NCBI GenBank assembly: GCA_023212645.1
Contig: JALBYC010000001.1
Location: forward strand, 620,001-684,000
Direction: 5' to 3'
From: Farysia itapuensis
Lineage: Eukaryota; Basidiomycota; Ustilaginomycetes; Ustilaginales; Ustilaginaceae
DNA: 64,000 nucleotides
Within the stretch, counting starts at the first letter, position 1. Each line of letters begins with the position of its first letter. Below the pieces are notes generated by a model. The model did no database searches. It saw nothing but the letters and a program-made list of their open reading frames with translations, and was not told the origin of the DNA. Of the stretch, positions 9,088-19,003 are shown one piece after another. Made by a program: the position numbers and the translations under genes.

Positions 9088-12000
9088 TTATCCAAGGCTC
9101 TGATATGCGACCATGGCCTTGAATTTGTCGCTCGAGTGCCTAAGGCTGTCGTACGAGCCCTGGGACTCGAGAATGCCGTTGTGGAAAAGGAAGATGTGGT
9201 CCGAGTCGCGGATAGTGCGCATTCTATGGGCGATTGCTAGAATCGTACAGTTGCCTGCTTCTTGTATTGTGCGGAGTGTAGCTTGGAAGGCTTGTTCACT
9301 GTGACTGTCCAGCGCTGAGGTGCATTCGTCCAATAAGAGCAGGCGCGGTTTGCGGATCAAGGCGCGTGCGATTGACAGACGCTGCTTTTGCCCTCCCGAA
9401 AGCTGAGAGGAGGTGATAAGGGTCTCATAGCCGTCCTTGAAGCCCATGATCGTGTCGTGTATGCCGGCTCTTTGACACGTTGCTTCGATTTCCTCTTGGG
9501 AGACGGACGACTGCCAATCCATGTCCTCTTCGTATGGTGCTAGCAGGTCCGTGTCTGTTGCGAGAGCGGCATTCATCTCCGGTCGCAGGCCAAGCAAGAT
9601 ATTGAAACGCACCGTACCGTAAAAGATCACTGGTTCTTGAGGCACAATTGCAATGTCACGTCGCAAGACGACATCGGCCGTCTTGTCTGTCTGCAGTCCA
9701 TCCACAATAACCCGCCCAGAAGCAGGGGCGTAGAAGTTCTCGATCAGAGACATGGCCGTAGTCTTTCCAGAACCAGATTGTCCGACAAAAGCAGCGAATG
9801 TGCCAGGCTCTATGCGCAACGACACGTTCTGTAAAGCTGGTTCGCCTCGAGTAGGGTATGTGAACGACACATTGTCGAACACTACCGAAATGCCGCCCTT
9901 AGGCTCAGCTTGAGCATCAGCCTCATACTGTGCTGCAGAACTGCTGTTCACAGCACGCTTCTCTATATCGCTGCTTTTGTTGCCGGTCGTTTTCCGTCCG
10001 AGAAGACGTTTGAACATGGTTGGACGCGTCTCTTTCTCCGATGTTGTCTTTTCAAAGCTGCCATCCTTATGAGCAGGATTGACGGTCTGTGTAGACTTCT
10101 TAGCAGGATCTTGATCGTCGTCCAAGAGCCGGAAGAAATTGGCCGCTGAGACATGAGCCTTGCTAAAGTCCGGTGCAAAAGCTAGAAGTTGTCCACTGGC
10201 CTGAGCCGAGAAGAGGAGTGCTGGAAGCACAATGAAGAAAGCCGTTTGGCCGTAGCGTCCTTCAGCAAGGTTTTGACTACCCCACCAGTAAGCGAATGCG
10301 TAAAGAAAGTAGCTCACGCTGAGGGCGAGAGCCAGAAAGACGTTGCCGAACAAGTAGTGACGTGCAGCATCATGATACGGCTTAGCCAGTGAGCGGTGAA
10401 ACTTTGACATGATGTCTTGCTCGCGGCCAAGCCCAGCGATAGTACGGATGCACTGAACAGCTTCCATAGCCAAGGCGTTCGACTGGACATAAGCCGTCTC
10501 GTGGCGCTTCTGAAAGTCAGCTAGAACCTTGAGCCTGAAGTATCCAGCAATCAGGATGATCGGGACCAGAGCGAGGATCACCACTGCGATTCGCCACGCG
10601 ATAGCATGCGACACAATAATGCCGGCAAGCAAGTTGACAAAGATGCAGAAAATTGTACCGATGACTGTGCCTGTGACGCCGCCGAGATTGTTGGCATCGA
10701 TGGAGAGACTGGCACTCATGCTTGCTGGGTTCTTGTCGTGCTCCTCGTACCAGACCAATTTCCTTTGCATCATTGTCTCGAAACTGACTCGACGTAGGCG
10801 GAATAGCAACCGTTCGGCCACTAGACCCCACACCAGCCCGTTGAACGAGTACGCAAACAGCTGGATGAGCGCAAGAATGAAAAAGTACAGTCCAAACATA
10901 CTTCCGGAAGAGCGCACTTCGCTAGCGCTCTGACACTGCGGATTCAGAGCGTTGATGACGTGTCCGAAGAGCACGGCCTCTCCAGAGTAAGACCCACCCA
11001 TGATCGTCGAAGTGAGCAGCCCGACCAGCATGTACATCCACTCGCGTCGCACTAGCCAAAGGAGGCGTCGGACTATGACCCGAGGGGGATACCGCGTAGA
11101 TGACGGCTCGTTACCTTGCTTTTTTTGCTTTTGGTCTGCTTTAGCTGGCACATCTGCAGAGGAATCGGTATCGGAATCTTGGACATCTTCCTCAGCACTC
11201 TGCGGCTCCGAAGATGATGGTGCACGATTGAGAGTCGTTGTTGTAGATTGTCGAGGCGAGAGACTGTCGGACCGCAGCTGATCTGCAGTTTGCTCTGCTC
11301 TTCCCCCTTGGTCTTCGTCCTCTGCCACGTTCGCCATGCGAGGTCTGCTTCGGGCACGAACAGCGGCGACTCTTGTCGTCGTCGAGCTCTCTTCTGGTAT
11401 TCCTGCTTTATCAACAGGAAGTTTGGAGCCATCGCGCCGGTTACCTTTGTCAACGTCGTTAGACTCGTCTTGCCCACCAGCGCCAGTGTCTTGAGCCTGT
11501 GCAAGCTTGTAGTAAAAGCTGCGACGAGCGAGGAGCGCCTTATGTGTTCCTTGCTCCAGAACTTTGCCATCGCCCATGACAATGATGTTGTCAAAATCGC
11601 GAATAGTTGCTAGCCTATGCGCGATGGACAGTGTGGTCGTTCCCGAGCGCGATGAGATGGAATCGAGAGCATCTGCAACGATCTGTTCTGATGCTGAGTC
11701 CAGTGCGGCAGTCGCTTCGTCCAAAAGGAGCATCTTTGGCTGCCGTACAATGGCTCTGGCTATCGAAATGCGTTGCTTCTGGCCTCCGGAGATTTTTGCA
11801 CCGGCCTGTCCGACCTGAGTGTCGTATCCCTGAGGCAGTTTGGAGATGAAGTCATGAGCGCCCGCCAATTCGGCTGCTTGTATGCAGAGTGTCTTAACCT
11901 CGTCAAGCTGATCGAGCTGATCCTGCGTGGTGATGATATCATTGAGTTCGGTTCCCTCTGATTCTTGACCGACCTGTGAGAACGCCAGAAGGGTTTCATG

Positions 12001-14430
12001 CAAATGAGAATGAGCAGGAGAGCCGAGCAAACCATGCGCAATACTTTGCATAATCGAACAGTCAAAAAGAACCGGCTCTTGACCAACAACACCGATTTGC
12101 GATCTAAGCCAGCGCACATTGTAATCGCGAACGTCAACGCCGTTGAGTTTGATGCTTCCAGCAGAGGCAGGGTCGTAGAAGCGCTGCACGAGAGCAGCCA
12201 CTGTCGATTTCCCAGATCCAGACAGACCGACTAAAGCGACGCGTTTACCCGCTGGGACCTCAAAGCTGCAGCCCTTCAATGCCTTTTCTTCTGGTCGAGC
12301 AGGATAGCTGAACTCGACGTTGTTCAAGCTCAAAGATATCTGGTTTACATCGCCTGGCTGTGGGATCAGTCCGTTCTGCGTGTCCGTACCGTCGATAGCT
12401 GAAACCTTTTTGATCGTCTTGAGCAAATTCTGACCAGCTCCCGAGGCAGCCGAAAAGGTCTGAAGATAGGGTGCAATCTGTCCGATGATGAAAGACGCAT
12501 CCAGTAGCAAGAAAATGACAGTGTATACTGAGCCGACGGTGCCGCCGCCTCCAGAGCCGCCTGCTGAGTCAGCAATCAGTCTAGACCCCGAAAAAAAGGC
12601 TAGAGCGTTCGCAGAGTAGCCGACAAAGAAGAGCATACCAAGCACCGCTGCGGCTGCGAGCGCCTTTCGAGTGCCTTGTCTGCGTGCGAGATCGAGATGC
12701 GATTGATAAATGTTGGACAAGCGTTTTTGAGAACCGAATGCTTGCACTACGGGCAGATTGTCCAAGGCCTCGGCGGCTAGACTGGCTGCATGCGAAAGAT
12801 GCGTCGAGGTGTTCTTTTGTGCCTTTGCGACAGCTTTAGATCCGATTATAGAGACGATACCGAAAGCTGGCAGTAGAGATACCAATTGGGCTGCCAGAAC
12901 AGGCAACTTGATGAAAGAAACAATATATGAGGTGACAAAGTAGGAGAGCGAGGAGATCATGATTCCCATCTTCTCGCTTGTGCCGTTCTGAATGGTGAGT
13001 AGATCGGCTGATAGTCGAGTTCCAACTTCGCCCGGTTTGAGCGTGTCGAAGAAGGCCATGTCTTGGCGCAAGACAGAGGTGAGATATCGTTCCCGCATCT
13101 TGCGAACAATACGCTCTCCGAAGTTACTCCAACACGTAGTGTACGTCCATATGAGGAAAAAATTGACAGCAGCGATGATGGCAATCTTCGACACTTTGTC
13201 GTTGACTGAGGATAGAAAAGCGGCCGTGTCTGTTGGTTGTCCATTCGAATCGCAGGAAGCACCATTGAATCCGTCGATCAACTGTCCGAAGAGGATACCA
13301 ATAAGCGGAAGTGGGACACCAGATCCGATTGCAGCTATTGTGCCAACCACGAGCAAAAGGACATCGAAGCGATCGGCAAATTTGTACAGCGCAAAGTAGT
13401 TGGACGAAAGCTTGATACGCAAGACGGATGCTCTTAGTCGAGCAGGCCATGGCTTCTCGGCTTTATCTTGGGCGTGCTCGTCATCACCTTGTTCGGCGTC
13501 TTCGCTACCTTCTACTTGAGACGGTAAGGTCTGCCGAGTCCGTTCGCGCGTGAGGGGCCTATGAAGGACAGCTGGGGCCTGTCCTTCAGATACAGTGATG
13601 GATCTTCGCAGCGGACGGGGTTTGTCCCAAGGATACAAATTGTTTTCGTCCGAGCCCAAGTGATCTGGATCAGCAGCATTGCTAGCAGTATCAGCCATGG
13701 ACGGATGGGGGAAAGTGTTGCCAGGGGCAATCGGGTCGGCAAAGAAGAGCCCAGACCGTTGTGTCCATCGCACTGGCTCGTCATGGCGACTACTGCGTGA
13801 TGTCGGCCGTGACAGTGACAGGTCCTGTTGGCGATGCGCTTGTCGAGGGCGCGCAGAGGCGGTCCAGAGCGATGATGGACCTGGATGGGTTTCGCGCGGC
13901 CGACGAGTATAGCGTGCTTCGTAGATACTGGCTCGCGGCGTAGAGCCATCTGTCGAGTTTGCGCGAGTTCTTCGACCGCCTGATGCTGCTGAAATACTGA
14001 GCTCAGATGCGTGTCGGGATATTGATGGAAGGGCAAGCGCGCTGACAGCTTCTGAGGTGTCCACACCTAGCGGCACATCCGACCTCGCAGGGCTGAAAGC
14101 CAGCTCTTCTTTCGCTACTGGGTCTGCTAGAGACGATGAGCTCACATGGGGCATCTGCACTGCAGCACCAGGCAATTGGAGCTGGCCTGTAGCTTGTGCT
14201 TCTTCCAGTTCTCGCTCATACAGGTAGTCGTGATGGTCGTCAAACGAGTACCTTTCTAGGGGAGTGCGGGCACCTTGCTGAGACATGAAGGACGCAGAGA
14301 GCGACTCGCCTGCGACATTGGCCTCTGTGGCCGCCTCTGTTCCGCCGCCAGGCCTAGAGTCGCGATAGAGCGTACTCGTGGACGATGCAGGCGAAGCAGA
14401 ACTGATCTGCTTGCTCTCTCTGCCGCTCAT
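9088..14430 (-). CDS. Full-size ABCB transporter (TMD-NBD twice), Ste6-like candidate
   Basis: This 1780-residue exporter has two membrane domains and two nucleotide-binding domains. NBD1 carries Walker A GLSGSGKST (about residue 735), Q-loop VVGQEP, signature ISGGQKQR (about 880), Walker B MLLLDEA and the switch His in SIAHRLATI. NBD2 carries GQSGSGKTT (about 1550), IVPQEPV, LSGGQKQR (about 1677), LLLLDEC and AIAHRMRTI. Both catalytic sites look intact. Membrane segments cluster at about 350-660 and 1120-1400. A hydrophilic Ser/Arg-rich extension of about 340 residues precedes the first, and a charged linker of roughly 150 residues joins the halves. NBD1 has an extra stretch between Q-loop and signature. 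In fungi this subfamily includes the farnesylated-pheromone exporter Ste6 and multidrug pumps. Ste6 identity is suggested by overall look only, so no symbol is given. Confidence 0.88.
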   Translation of the reverse strand: MSGRESKQISSASPASSTSTLYRDSRPGGGTEAATEANVAGESLSASFMSQQGARTPLERYSFDDHHDYLYERELEEAQATGQLQLPGAAVQMPHVSSSSLADPVAKEELAFSPARSDVPLGVDTSEAVSALALPSISRHASELSISAASGGRRTRANSTDGSTPRASIYEARYTRRPRETHPGPSSLWTASARPRQAHRQQDLSLSRPTSRSSRHDEPVRWTQRSGLFFADPIAPGNTFPHPSMADTASNAADPDHLGSDENNLYPWDKPRPLRRSITVSEGQAPAVLHRPLTRERTRQTLPSQVEGSEDAEQGDDEHAQDKAEKPWPARLRASVLRIKLSSNYFALYKFADRFDVLLLVVGTIAAIGSGVPLPLIGILFGQLIDGFNGASCDSNGQPTDTAAFLSSVNDKVSKIAIIAAVNFFLIWTYTTCWSNFGERIVRKMRERYLTSVLRQDMAFFDTLKPGEVGTRLSADLLTIQNGTSEKMGIMISSLSYFVTSYIVSFIKLPVLAAQLVSLLPAFGIVSIIGSKAVAKAQKNTSTHLSHAASLAAEALDNLPVVQAFGSQKRLSNIYQSHLDLARRQGTRKALAAAAVLGMLFFVGYSANALAFFSGSRLIADSAGGSGGGGTVGSVYTVIFLLLDASFIIGQIAPYLQTFSAASGAGQNLLKTIKKVSAIDGTDTQNGLIPQPGDVNQISLSLNNVEFSYPARPEEKALKGCSFEVPAGKRVALVGLSGSGKSTVAALVQRFYDPASAGSIKLNGVDVRDYNVRWLRSQIGVVGQEPVLFDCSIMQSIAHGLLGSPAHSHLHETLLAFSQVGQESEGTELNDIITTQDQLDQLDEVKTLCIQAAELAGAHDFISKLPQGYDTQVGQAGAKISGGQKQRISIARAIVRQPKMLLLDEATAALDSASEQIVADALDSISSRSGTTTLSIAHRLATIRDFDNIIVMGDGKVLEQGTHKALLARRSFYYKLAQAQDTGAGGQDESNDVDKGNRRDGSKLPVDKAGIPEESSTTTRVAAVRARSRPRMANVAEDEDQGGRAEQTADQLRSDSLSPRQSTTTTLNRAPSSSEPQSAEEDVQDSDTDSSADVPAKADQKQKKQGNEPSSTRYPPRVIVRRLLWLVRREWMYMLVGLLTSTIMGGSYSGEAVLFGHVINALNPQCQSASEVRSSGSMFGLYFFILALIQLFAYSFNGLVWGLVAERLLFRLRRVSFETMMQRKLVWYEEHDKNPASMSASLSIDANNLGGVTGTVIGTIFCIFVNLLAGIIVSHAIAWRIAVVILALVPIILIAGYFRLKVLADFQKRHETAYVQSNALAMEAVQCIRTIAGLGREQDIMSKFHRSLAKPYHDAARHYLFGNVFLALALSVSYFLYAFAYWWGSQNLAEGRYGQTAFFIVLPALLFSAQASGQLLAFAPDFSKAHVSAANFFRLLDDDQDPAKKSTQTVNPAHKDGSFEKTTSEKETRPTMFKRLLGRKTTGNKSSDIEKRAVNSSSAAQYEADAQAEPKGGISVVFDNVSFTYPTRGEPALQNVSLRIEPGTFAAFVGQSGSGKTTAMSLIENFYAPASGRVIVDGLQTDKTADVVLRRDIAIVPQEPVIFYGTVRFNILLGLRPEMNAALATDTDLLAPYEEDMDWQSSVSQEEIEATCQRAGIHDTIMGFKDGYETLITSSQLSGGQKQRLSIARALIRKPRLLLLDECTSALDSHSEQAFQATLRTIQEAGNCTILAIAHRMRTIRDSDHIFLFHNGILESQGSYDSLRHSSDKFKAMVAYQSLG

Positions 14431-15035
14431 GCCGAAGACAGCGGTCTACTATCCCGAGCAAAGACAACTGCTCTCCTCCGTACTGCAGTCAGGAGTGCAA
14501 TGGCAATCAGTAACGTACGGAGCTTCTGTCCTTAAGGTTGTTTCTATGGTATGCGTAAAAAAGGGGAGCATCAGATGCAGCTTTTTTTCCGACTCACTTT
14601 GAAAGAGTACAGTGGCGGGCACGCCATTATCAGATCATGAGGAAATCTATGCACGCCTACGCAAGCGATACTGAGAGCCACCCTTTAGTTTGGGAGACGA
14701 CTCGCGGGTGGACAAGAGACTTGCACTAGCTCGCATCGGCTACAAGAGGAATAGCATCGTCATCGTCATTTTCTCAAGATTTTCCAAATCAGATTTGTAG
14801 TGGATCGAGAAGAAATTGCGTCCGCTCCGACGTGCAGTGACTGATTGATTATGGCTTATCTGATTGCAACCTTCTCGGGCCGAAATTCTTGGCAGCATGA
14901 CCTCCCTTTGGCTCATTCCTTCGGCACTATGCAGAGCCAATCACGGCACCGCTACCCTTCTGCATAATTGTCCACTGAGGGAAGCACGTTGAGAAGAGGA
15001 TGAATTGTCCGAGTGAGTCGGCCCGAAGCTACTAG
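14431..15035. other. Intergenic region upstream of the ABC transporter
   Basis: These 605 bp precede the ABC gene and follow the LRR gene, both on the minus strand. I searched by eye for the smut pheromone response element ACAAAGGG and found only near matches (for example CCCTTTGG near 14905), so pheromone control is not supported. No coding or tRNA-like feature is evident. Confidence 0.4.
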
Positions 15036-17405
15036 CTACGTGATTTGTGCATTGCGCCTATTGCCCTTAGTCCGCTTGCCACTTGAAACCGGGACCTCGT
15101 CAGAAGAAGGGACGAACGTACTCGCTGCGCTCTTCCTGCCTTCAATTCCGCCCGCATCGCGCGTCTTGACTGCGTCCAAGTCTTCTTGCGATAGCCGTGC
15201 TGCGTCACCTCGTGAAAGCAGGCGAAGCCAGTCATCTCCGACTTCACTCTTGAGCGCTTCGATCTTTTTGCGCAACGCTTCAGGCCTTGTCGCCGATGCA
15301 GTAGCGGCCTCAGAAGGGAGACGGCCTACCGGCACAGACTCGGCTACATCGCGGGTCTGCAGTACCGACAAGCCACCTGATCCGGATGTCTCGGTACCAG
15401 CCTCTAAAATGCCCGTGGTTGTCTTAGCAGTTAGCGCAGTGGCAGCAGCATCCGTCTTCCTCCTTGGCAAAGCAACCGTCTCGTGACCCACAGCTGGAGT
15501 CTGCATAGATGTGATTTGCGCTCTTTTTGGATCAGGGGACTCGAGCGCGCCCGCTCTATCACCTGAGCGAGCTGCTTGCTTTATGTAGTCAGAGTCACTG
15601 AGCTCCGGCGTCATTTCGTCAGCACGTTCACAGGACTTTTGCGTCGCGGCCTTAGAATTAGAAGAAGATGCCTCAGGTTTGCGCGGCGACGAGTCCAGCT
15701 CCACCAAACGCTGATTTCGTCTTCTGGCGTTCGTGGACTTGTCTGATGCTGCCTGCTTGTCGTTTCCTTCTTTAGAGGGCCGCATGCTCGATCCGAGCCT
15801 GCTCAATGACTTTGAGGCATCTGCGTGAGCAAAAGAACTTCCACCAGTGCCTTTGTGACGAACATTTTTGACCAGAGTTGTGACAGGGTCAGCTACTTGC
15901 GCTTCCAGCTCTCCATCACCGTTTGCTCTGCTGTTGTGCCTGGTCGTCTTTGTCGTGCGTATCTCAGGATGTGTCGCCGGGGGCACACGTTCTGCGATCC
16001 GTTGCTTTTCGAAGAAGCCAGGTGCTTCGCCATCTAAAACAACCGTTCGTCGCTCTCGTGCAAATTCCACAAAGCAGTCAACCCTATAGTCCACGAGCTC
16101 TTCCACCAATGGATTGTCTTTCACCCAAACTTCCTTGATCCTAGGCAGCGTTGCAAGACGACCGATTTCGCCAGCCTCGTAGATGCTGTTGCTGCGCAAG
16201 TCGATTCGTTCCAGGGTATATAGCCTTTCCAGACCGCAAAGGCTTTCGAGACGGTTCTTGGATATGTTGAGGACACGAATCTCCTTGATAGTATCGTAGA
16301 TACCCAGAACCGAATCTATCAAATTATCGGAGATGTTGAGCGAGGTCAACGCTGGTAGCCTGCACAACGCTGGAGGTACCAAGTTGAGCAAATTAGACGA
16401 CAGGTCCAAGTTTGTCAAACCAGATAAGCGCATCAGCGGCTCTGAGGGGACAAAGGTCAGGCTGTTCGAAGAGAGATTGAGGTAGCGTAGAGCATGCCAA
16501 GCATGTAACGGTAGGTCGACAGGAAGGGCCAAGGAGCTCTCCTCTACCTCAGTGCTCTGATTGTTCTGTCGCCGATCATCATCATCATTCGCGCCGGTCT
16601 GGCTTGTAGTGATTTTTTCTCCACGTCGACGTCTGCCATCGTGGACGACCAAATCAATGAGGAGATGGGACAAGTCTTCTATAGAGCTACGTTTACATGT
16701 CAGACTGCGAAGCTGCATGCATAAGCGATCCCATCCAATCAAGGTTCTTGGATCGACATCTTCCAGCTCAAGCAGCTGCAAGGTCTTGAACACGTCCATA
16801 GGTACCGAAGACTGACCCGGGCTATCCTCAAAGTCTTGCACCAATTTTCTTGCAGGAATGGGACCCAGATACAAGTGTGGGATCTTAGTAAAAGACGAGT
16901 AGAGGTACTTGACGTCTTTGTGTGGGTCTTGGCGGGCAGGCGTCGATGTGAACCAGGATGAGGCAGAGCTGAAGGAGGATGAGACAACGCTGAGTCCAGT
17001 ACGAATAGAGCTGAGCGACATGGTGTCGCTCTTGTCCTTTCCTGCCTGTGCAGAGACCCATGAGAACGACGTTGTCGGCTGGGCAGCTGCGGGTATTTTC
17101 ACGTCCAAGGGGCCAACAGATAGCGCAAGAGCTTCAAAGCGGATCAGCAAATAGTACAGATAATGCGGGTTGAGCTTGAGTAACATAGGCTTGTGTGACA
17201 CGGTAGTAGATGGAGCAGCATTTCCGAGTGTCACTACGTTCCAAAAGGCCGACGGAGTCGTCGCCGCACCGGCGTGAGATCCGGGCGGCGCTCCCCGAGT
17301 GCTGTTGCTTACAACGCGACGACCAACGTCACCCAGCCTCGCCTCGTGGAGGCGTACCCAGCGCGCATACTCGGCAATCCAGCGATCTCCCGGGATGCTG
17401 TCCAT
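15036..17405 (-). CDS. Conserved fungal leucine-rich repeat protein
   Basis: This is a 789-residue protein. After an N-terminal region containing an LKLNPHYLYYLLIRFEAL-type segment (about residues 75-95) and a Ser-rich stretch, a run of leucine-rich repeats spans about 300-450. Repeat cores such as LRYLNLSSNSL, LTNLDLSSNLL, LTSLNISDNLI and LERIDLRSNSI are clear. The last 300 residues are polar and low in complexity, rich in Ser, Lys and Arg. The N-terminal sequence resembles, from memory, a fungal LRR family that includes an uncharacterised fission yeast protein (SPAC926.06c type). Its biochemical role is not established there and is not assigned here. The gene is divergent from mitochondrial EF-Ts with 226 bp between the starts. 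Confidence 0.75.
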   Translation of the reverse strand: MDSIPGDRWIAEYARWVRLHEARLGDVGRRVVSNSTRGAPPGSHAGAATTPSAFWNVVTLGNAAPSTTVSHKPMLLKLNPHYLYYLLIRFEALALSVGPLDVKIPAAAQPTTSFSWVSAQAGKDKSDTMSLSSIRTGLSVVSSSFSSASSWFTSTPARQDPHKDVKYLYSSFTKIPHLYLGPIPARKLVQDFEDSPGQSSVPMDVFKTLQLLELEDVDPRTLIGWDRLCMQLRSLTCKRSSIEDLSHLLIDLVVHDGRRRRGEKITTSQTGANDDDDRRQNNQSTEVEESSLALPVDLPLHAWHALRYLNLSSNSLTFVPSEPLMRLSGLTNLDLSSNLLNLVPPALCRLPALTSLNISDNLIDSVLGIYDTIKEIRVLNISKNRLESLCGLERLYTLERIDLRSNSIYEAGEIGRLATLPRIKEVWVKDNPLVEELVDYRVDCFVEFARERRTVVLDGEAPGFFEKQRIAERVPPATHPEIRTTKTTRHNSRANGDGELEAQVADPVTTLVKNVRHKGTGGSSFAHADASKSLSRLGSSMRPSKEGNDKQAASDKSTNARRRNQRLVELDSSPRKPEASSSNSKAATQKSCERADEMTPELSDSDYIKQAARSGDRAGALESPDPKRAQITSMQTPAVGHETVALPRRKTDAAATALTAKTTTGILEAGTETSGSGGLSVLQTRDVAESVPVGRLPSEAATASATRPEALRKKIEALKSEVGDDWLRLLSRGDAARLSQEDLDAVKTRDAGGIEGRKSAASTFVPSSDEVPVSSGKRTKGNRRNAQIT

Positions 17406-17631
17406 TACTGGCGGAGCTGGGTGCGGCTATGACACGCGACACATCAATTGCCTCTGTAGTGTCGCTGGTGTGTTGGATAGGAGAAGTGGTCCCCGCTGTC
17501 AAGGGTCCACAAATCGGCATCGTCTATCTCCCGATGCTTGATCTTTCCGGATCTCGGCGACTTTTTGCTTTTCCCTCACTTCTTCTTGCTGGTCAACTTC
17601 TTCTCAAGACCACACGTCATCGCCAGCAAAG

Positions 17632-18951
17632 ATGCCAGCAAGGGCTCTGTTTAGGACAATTGCTCCTCTCATCAGATCGCATGCTCGATCCGAGACTCGA
17701 CGAAATTTCATGCAGTCAAGTCTGGCATTGGAGCCCAAAAAGCCGTCCATGCAGGCAATTGCTGAGCTGAGGAAACGTATGCCTGGCACTAGCATGCTAA
17801 AAGCTCGTGAGGCTTTGCTAGCATCCCGAACAAATCCAGACGAGGACTCTGTTCCTGCAGCTCTCGAATGGCTCGAAAGCGACCGCAAAAAGACCGGTGC
17901 CAAAAAGGCTGAGAAAGTCGCATCCCGCAGCGCCCGAGAAGGTGTCGTAGCCGTATCTGTTCTCACCGATGGGCTTCCATCTTCCGTCGAGCTCGGAGCA
18001 GAGCTAAAGCAAGAAGCGGAACAGGCAGGCCTCGGCGCGACGAGTCCAGCACAGGCAGCTATTGTTGAAGTCAATTGTGAAACCGACTTTGTCGCCAAGA
18101 ACGAAGTGTTTACCAACTTGGTCAAAGACATTGTGCACACGGTCGCGCTGTTTCCAAGCATGGCTTCGGTCGATGCAGCTCCAGAAGAAGGAAAGCTGAT
18201 GGATATTCCAGTTGCGGCACTCCTCAAGTTCCCACTTTTGCCCAGCTCCCCCGCCGCACAAGCTTCAACTATCGGAGCCCGAACCGTCGAATCTGCCATC
18301 ATCGACACTGTCTCTAGACTTGGGGAAAAGATCTCCATCGCTCGCGCAGCCGCCATTCGACAGCCTATCCCACCTCCTGCTGATGCACCAAAACGATCAC
18401 GAACCGGCAGGGCGCAAGGAAACACGGTGTTGGACCTCGCCTCAGCCTTTGCACACGGTGGATCCTCCAGCCTTGCAGCCAAAAACGCTTCCAACCCTGG
18501 CTACGTACTGACGTCGGGTCGGGTCGCCTCTCTCCTAGTGACGCGATTTGCCAATGCTGCTCTACCCGATGCGTTGGCAAAGTCGGGTGACTCCATCCAG
18601 GAGTCTGTAAGAGCGTTGACACGTAGTCTGGCTCGTCAAACGGCCGGCATGCAGACGCAGACCATAAAGTCGTCCTCCGCGCCAAGTTCAGCAGAAGGAG
18701 AAGTCAGCAGCGCTTTGTACGACCAGCCATTCATGATGCTCTTGCCTGCAGCTGCTCCCACGCCCGAAAGCAGCGCAAAACCGGTCCAAGAAGTCCTCGC
18801 ACAGTGGTCGCAAAGCAAGGGTCTTGGCGGCGGCGAGACGATCGAGGTACTTGATATGAGCCGATGGGAGCTCGGTGAGACAGCAGGACCTGCCGAGGCA
18901 GCAGGCAACGGATTCGCCGAAGAAGTTCGCAAGGCAGCAGGACTGGCGTAG
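17632..18951 (+). CDS. TSF1: Mitochondrial translation elongation factor Ts
   Basis: This 439-residue protein has the EF-Ts layout. A UBA-like N-terminal helix bundle (AIAELRKRMPGTSMLKAREAL, about residues 43-63) is followed by the hallmark core EVNCETDFVAKNEVF near residue 145, which contacts EF-Tu in the family. The first 30 residues are Arg/Ala/Ser-rich without acidic residues before the SETRR stretch, consistent with a mitochondrial presequence. EF-Ts recycles EF-Tu-GDP in the organelle. The C-terminal half is longer and more Ala/Ser-rich than bacterial EF-Ts. The stop lies only 52 bp from the stop of the convergent POT1 gene, so the two 3' UTRs very probably overlap. Confidence 0.92.
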   Translation: MPARALFRTIAPLIRSHARSETRRNFMQSSLALEPKKPSMQAIAELRKRMPGTSMLKAREALLASRTNPDEDSVPAALEWLESDRKKTGAKKAEKVASRSAREGVVAVSVLTDGLPSSVELGAELKQEAEQAGLGATSPAQAAIVEVNCETDFVAKNEVFTNLVKDIVHTVALFPSMASVDAAPEEGKLMDIPVAALLKFPLLPSSPAAQASTIGARTVESAIIDTVSRLGEKISIARAAAIRQPIPPPADAPKRSRTGRAQGNTVLDLASAFAHGGSSSLAAKNASNPGYVLTSGRVASLLVTRFANAALPDALAKSGDSIQESVRALTRSLARQTAGMQTQTIKSSSAPSSAEGEVSSALYDQPFMMLLPAAAPTPESSAKPVQEVLAQWSQSKGLGGGETIEVLDMSRWELGETAGPAEAAGNGFAEEVRKAAGLA

Positions 18952-19003
18952 CAACATCGCATGCACAAATAGAATAGCCGTAATCGATTTAATTACATAC
19001 ATG

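Noticed and set aside
14431..15035. Pheromone response element before the ABC gene
   Set aside because: Only near matches to ACAAAGGG were found, so pheromone control is unsupported.
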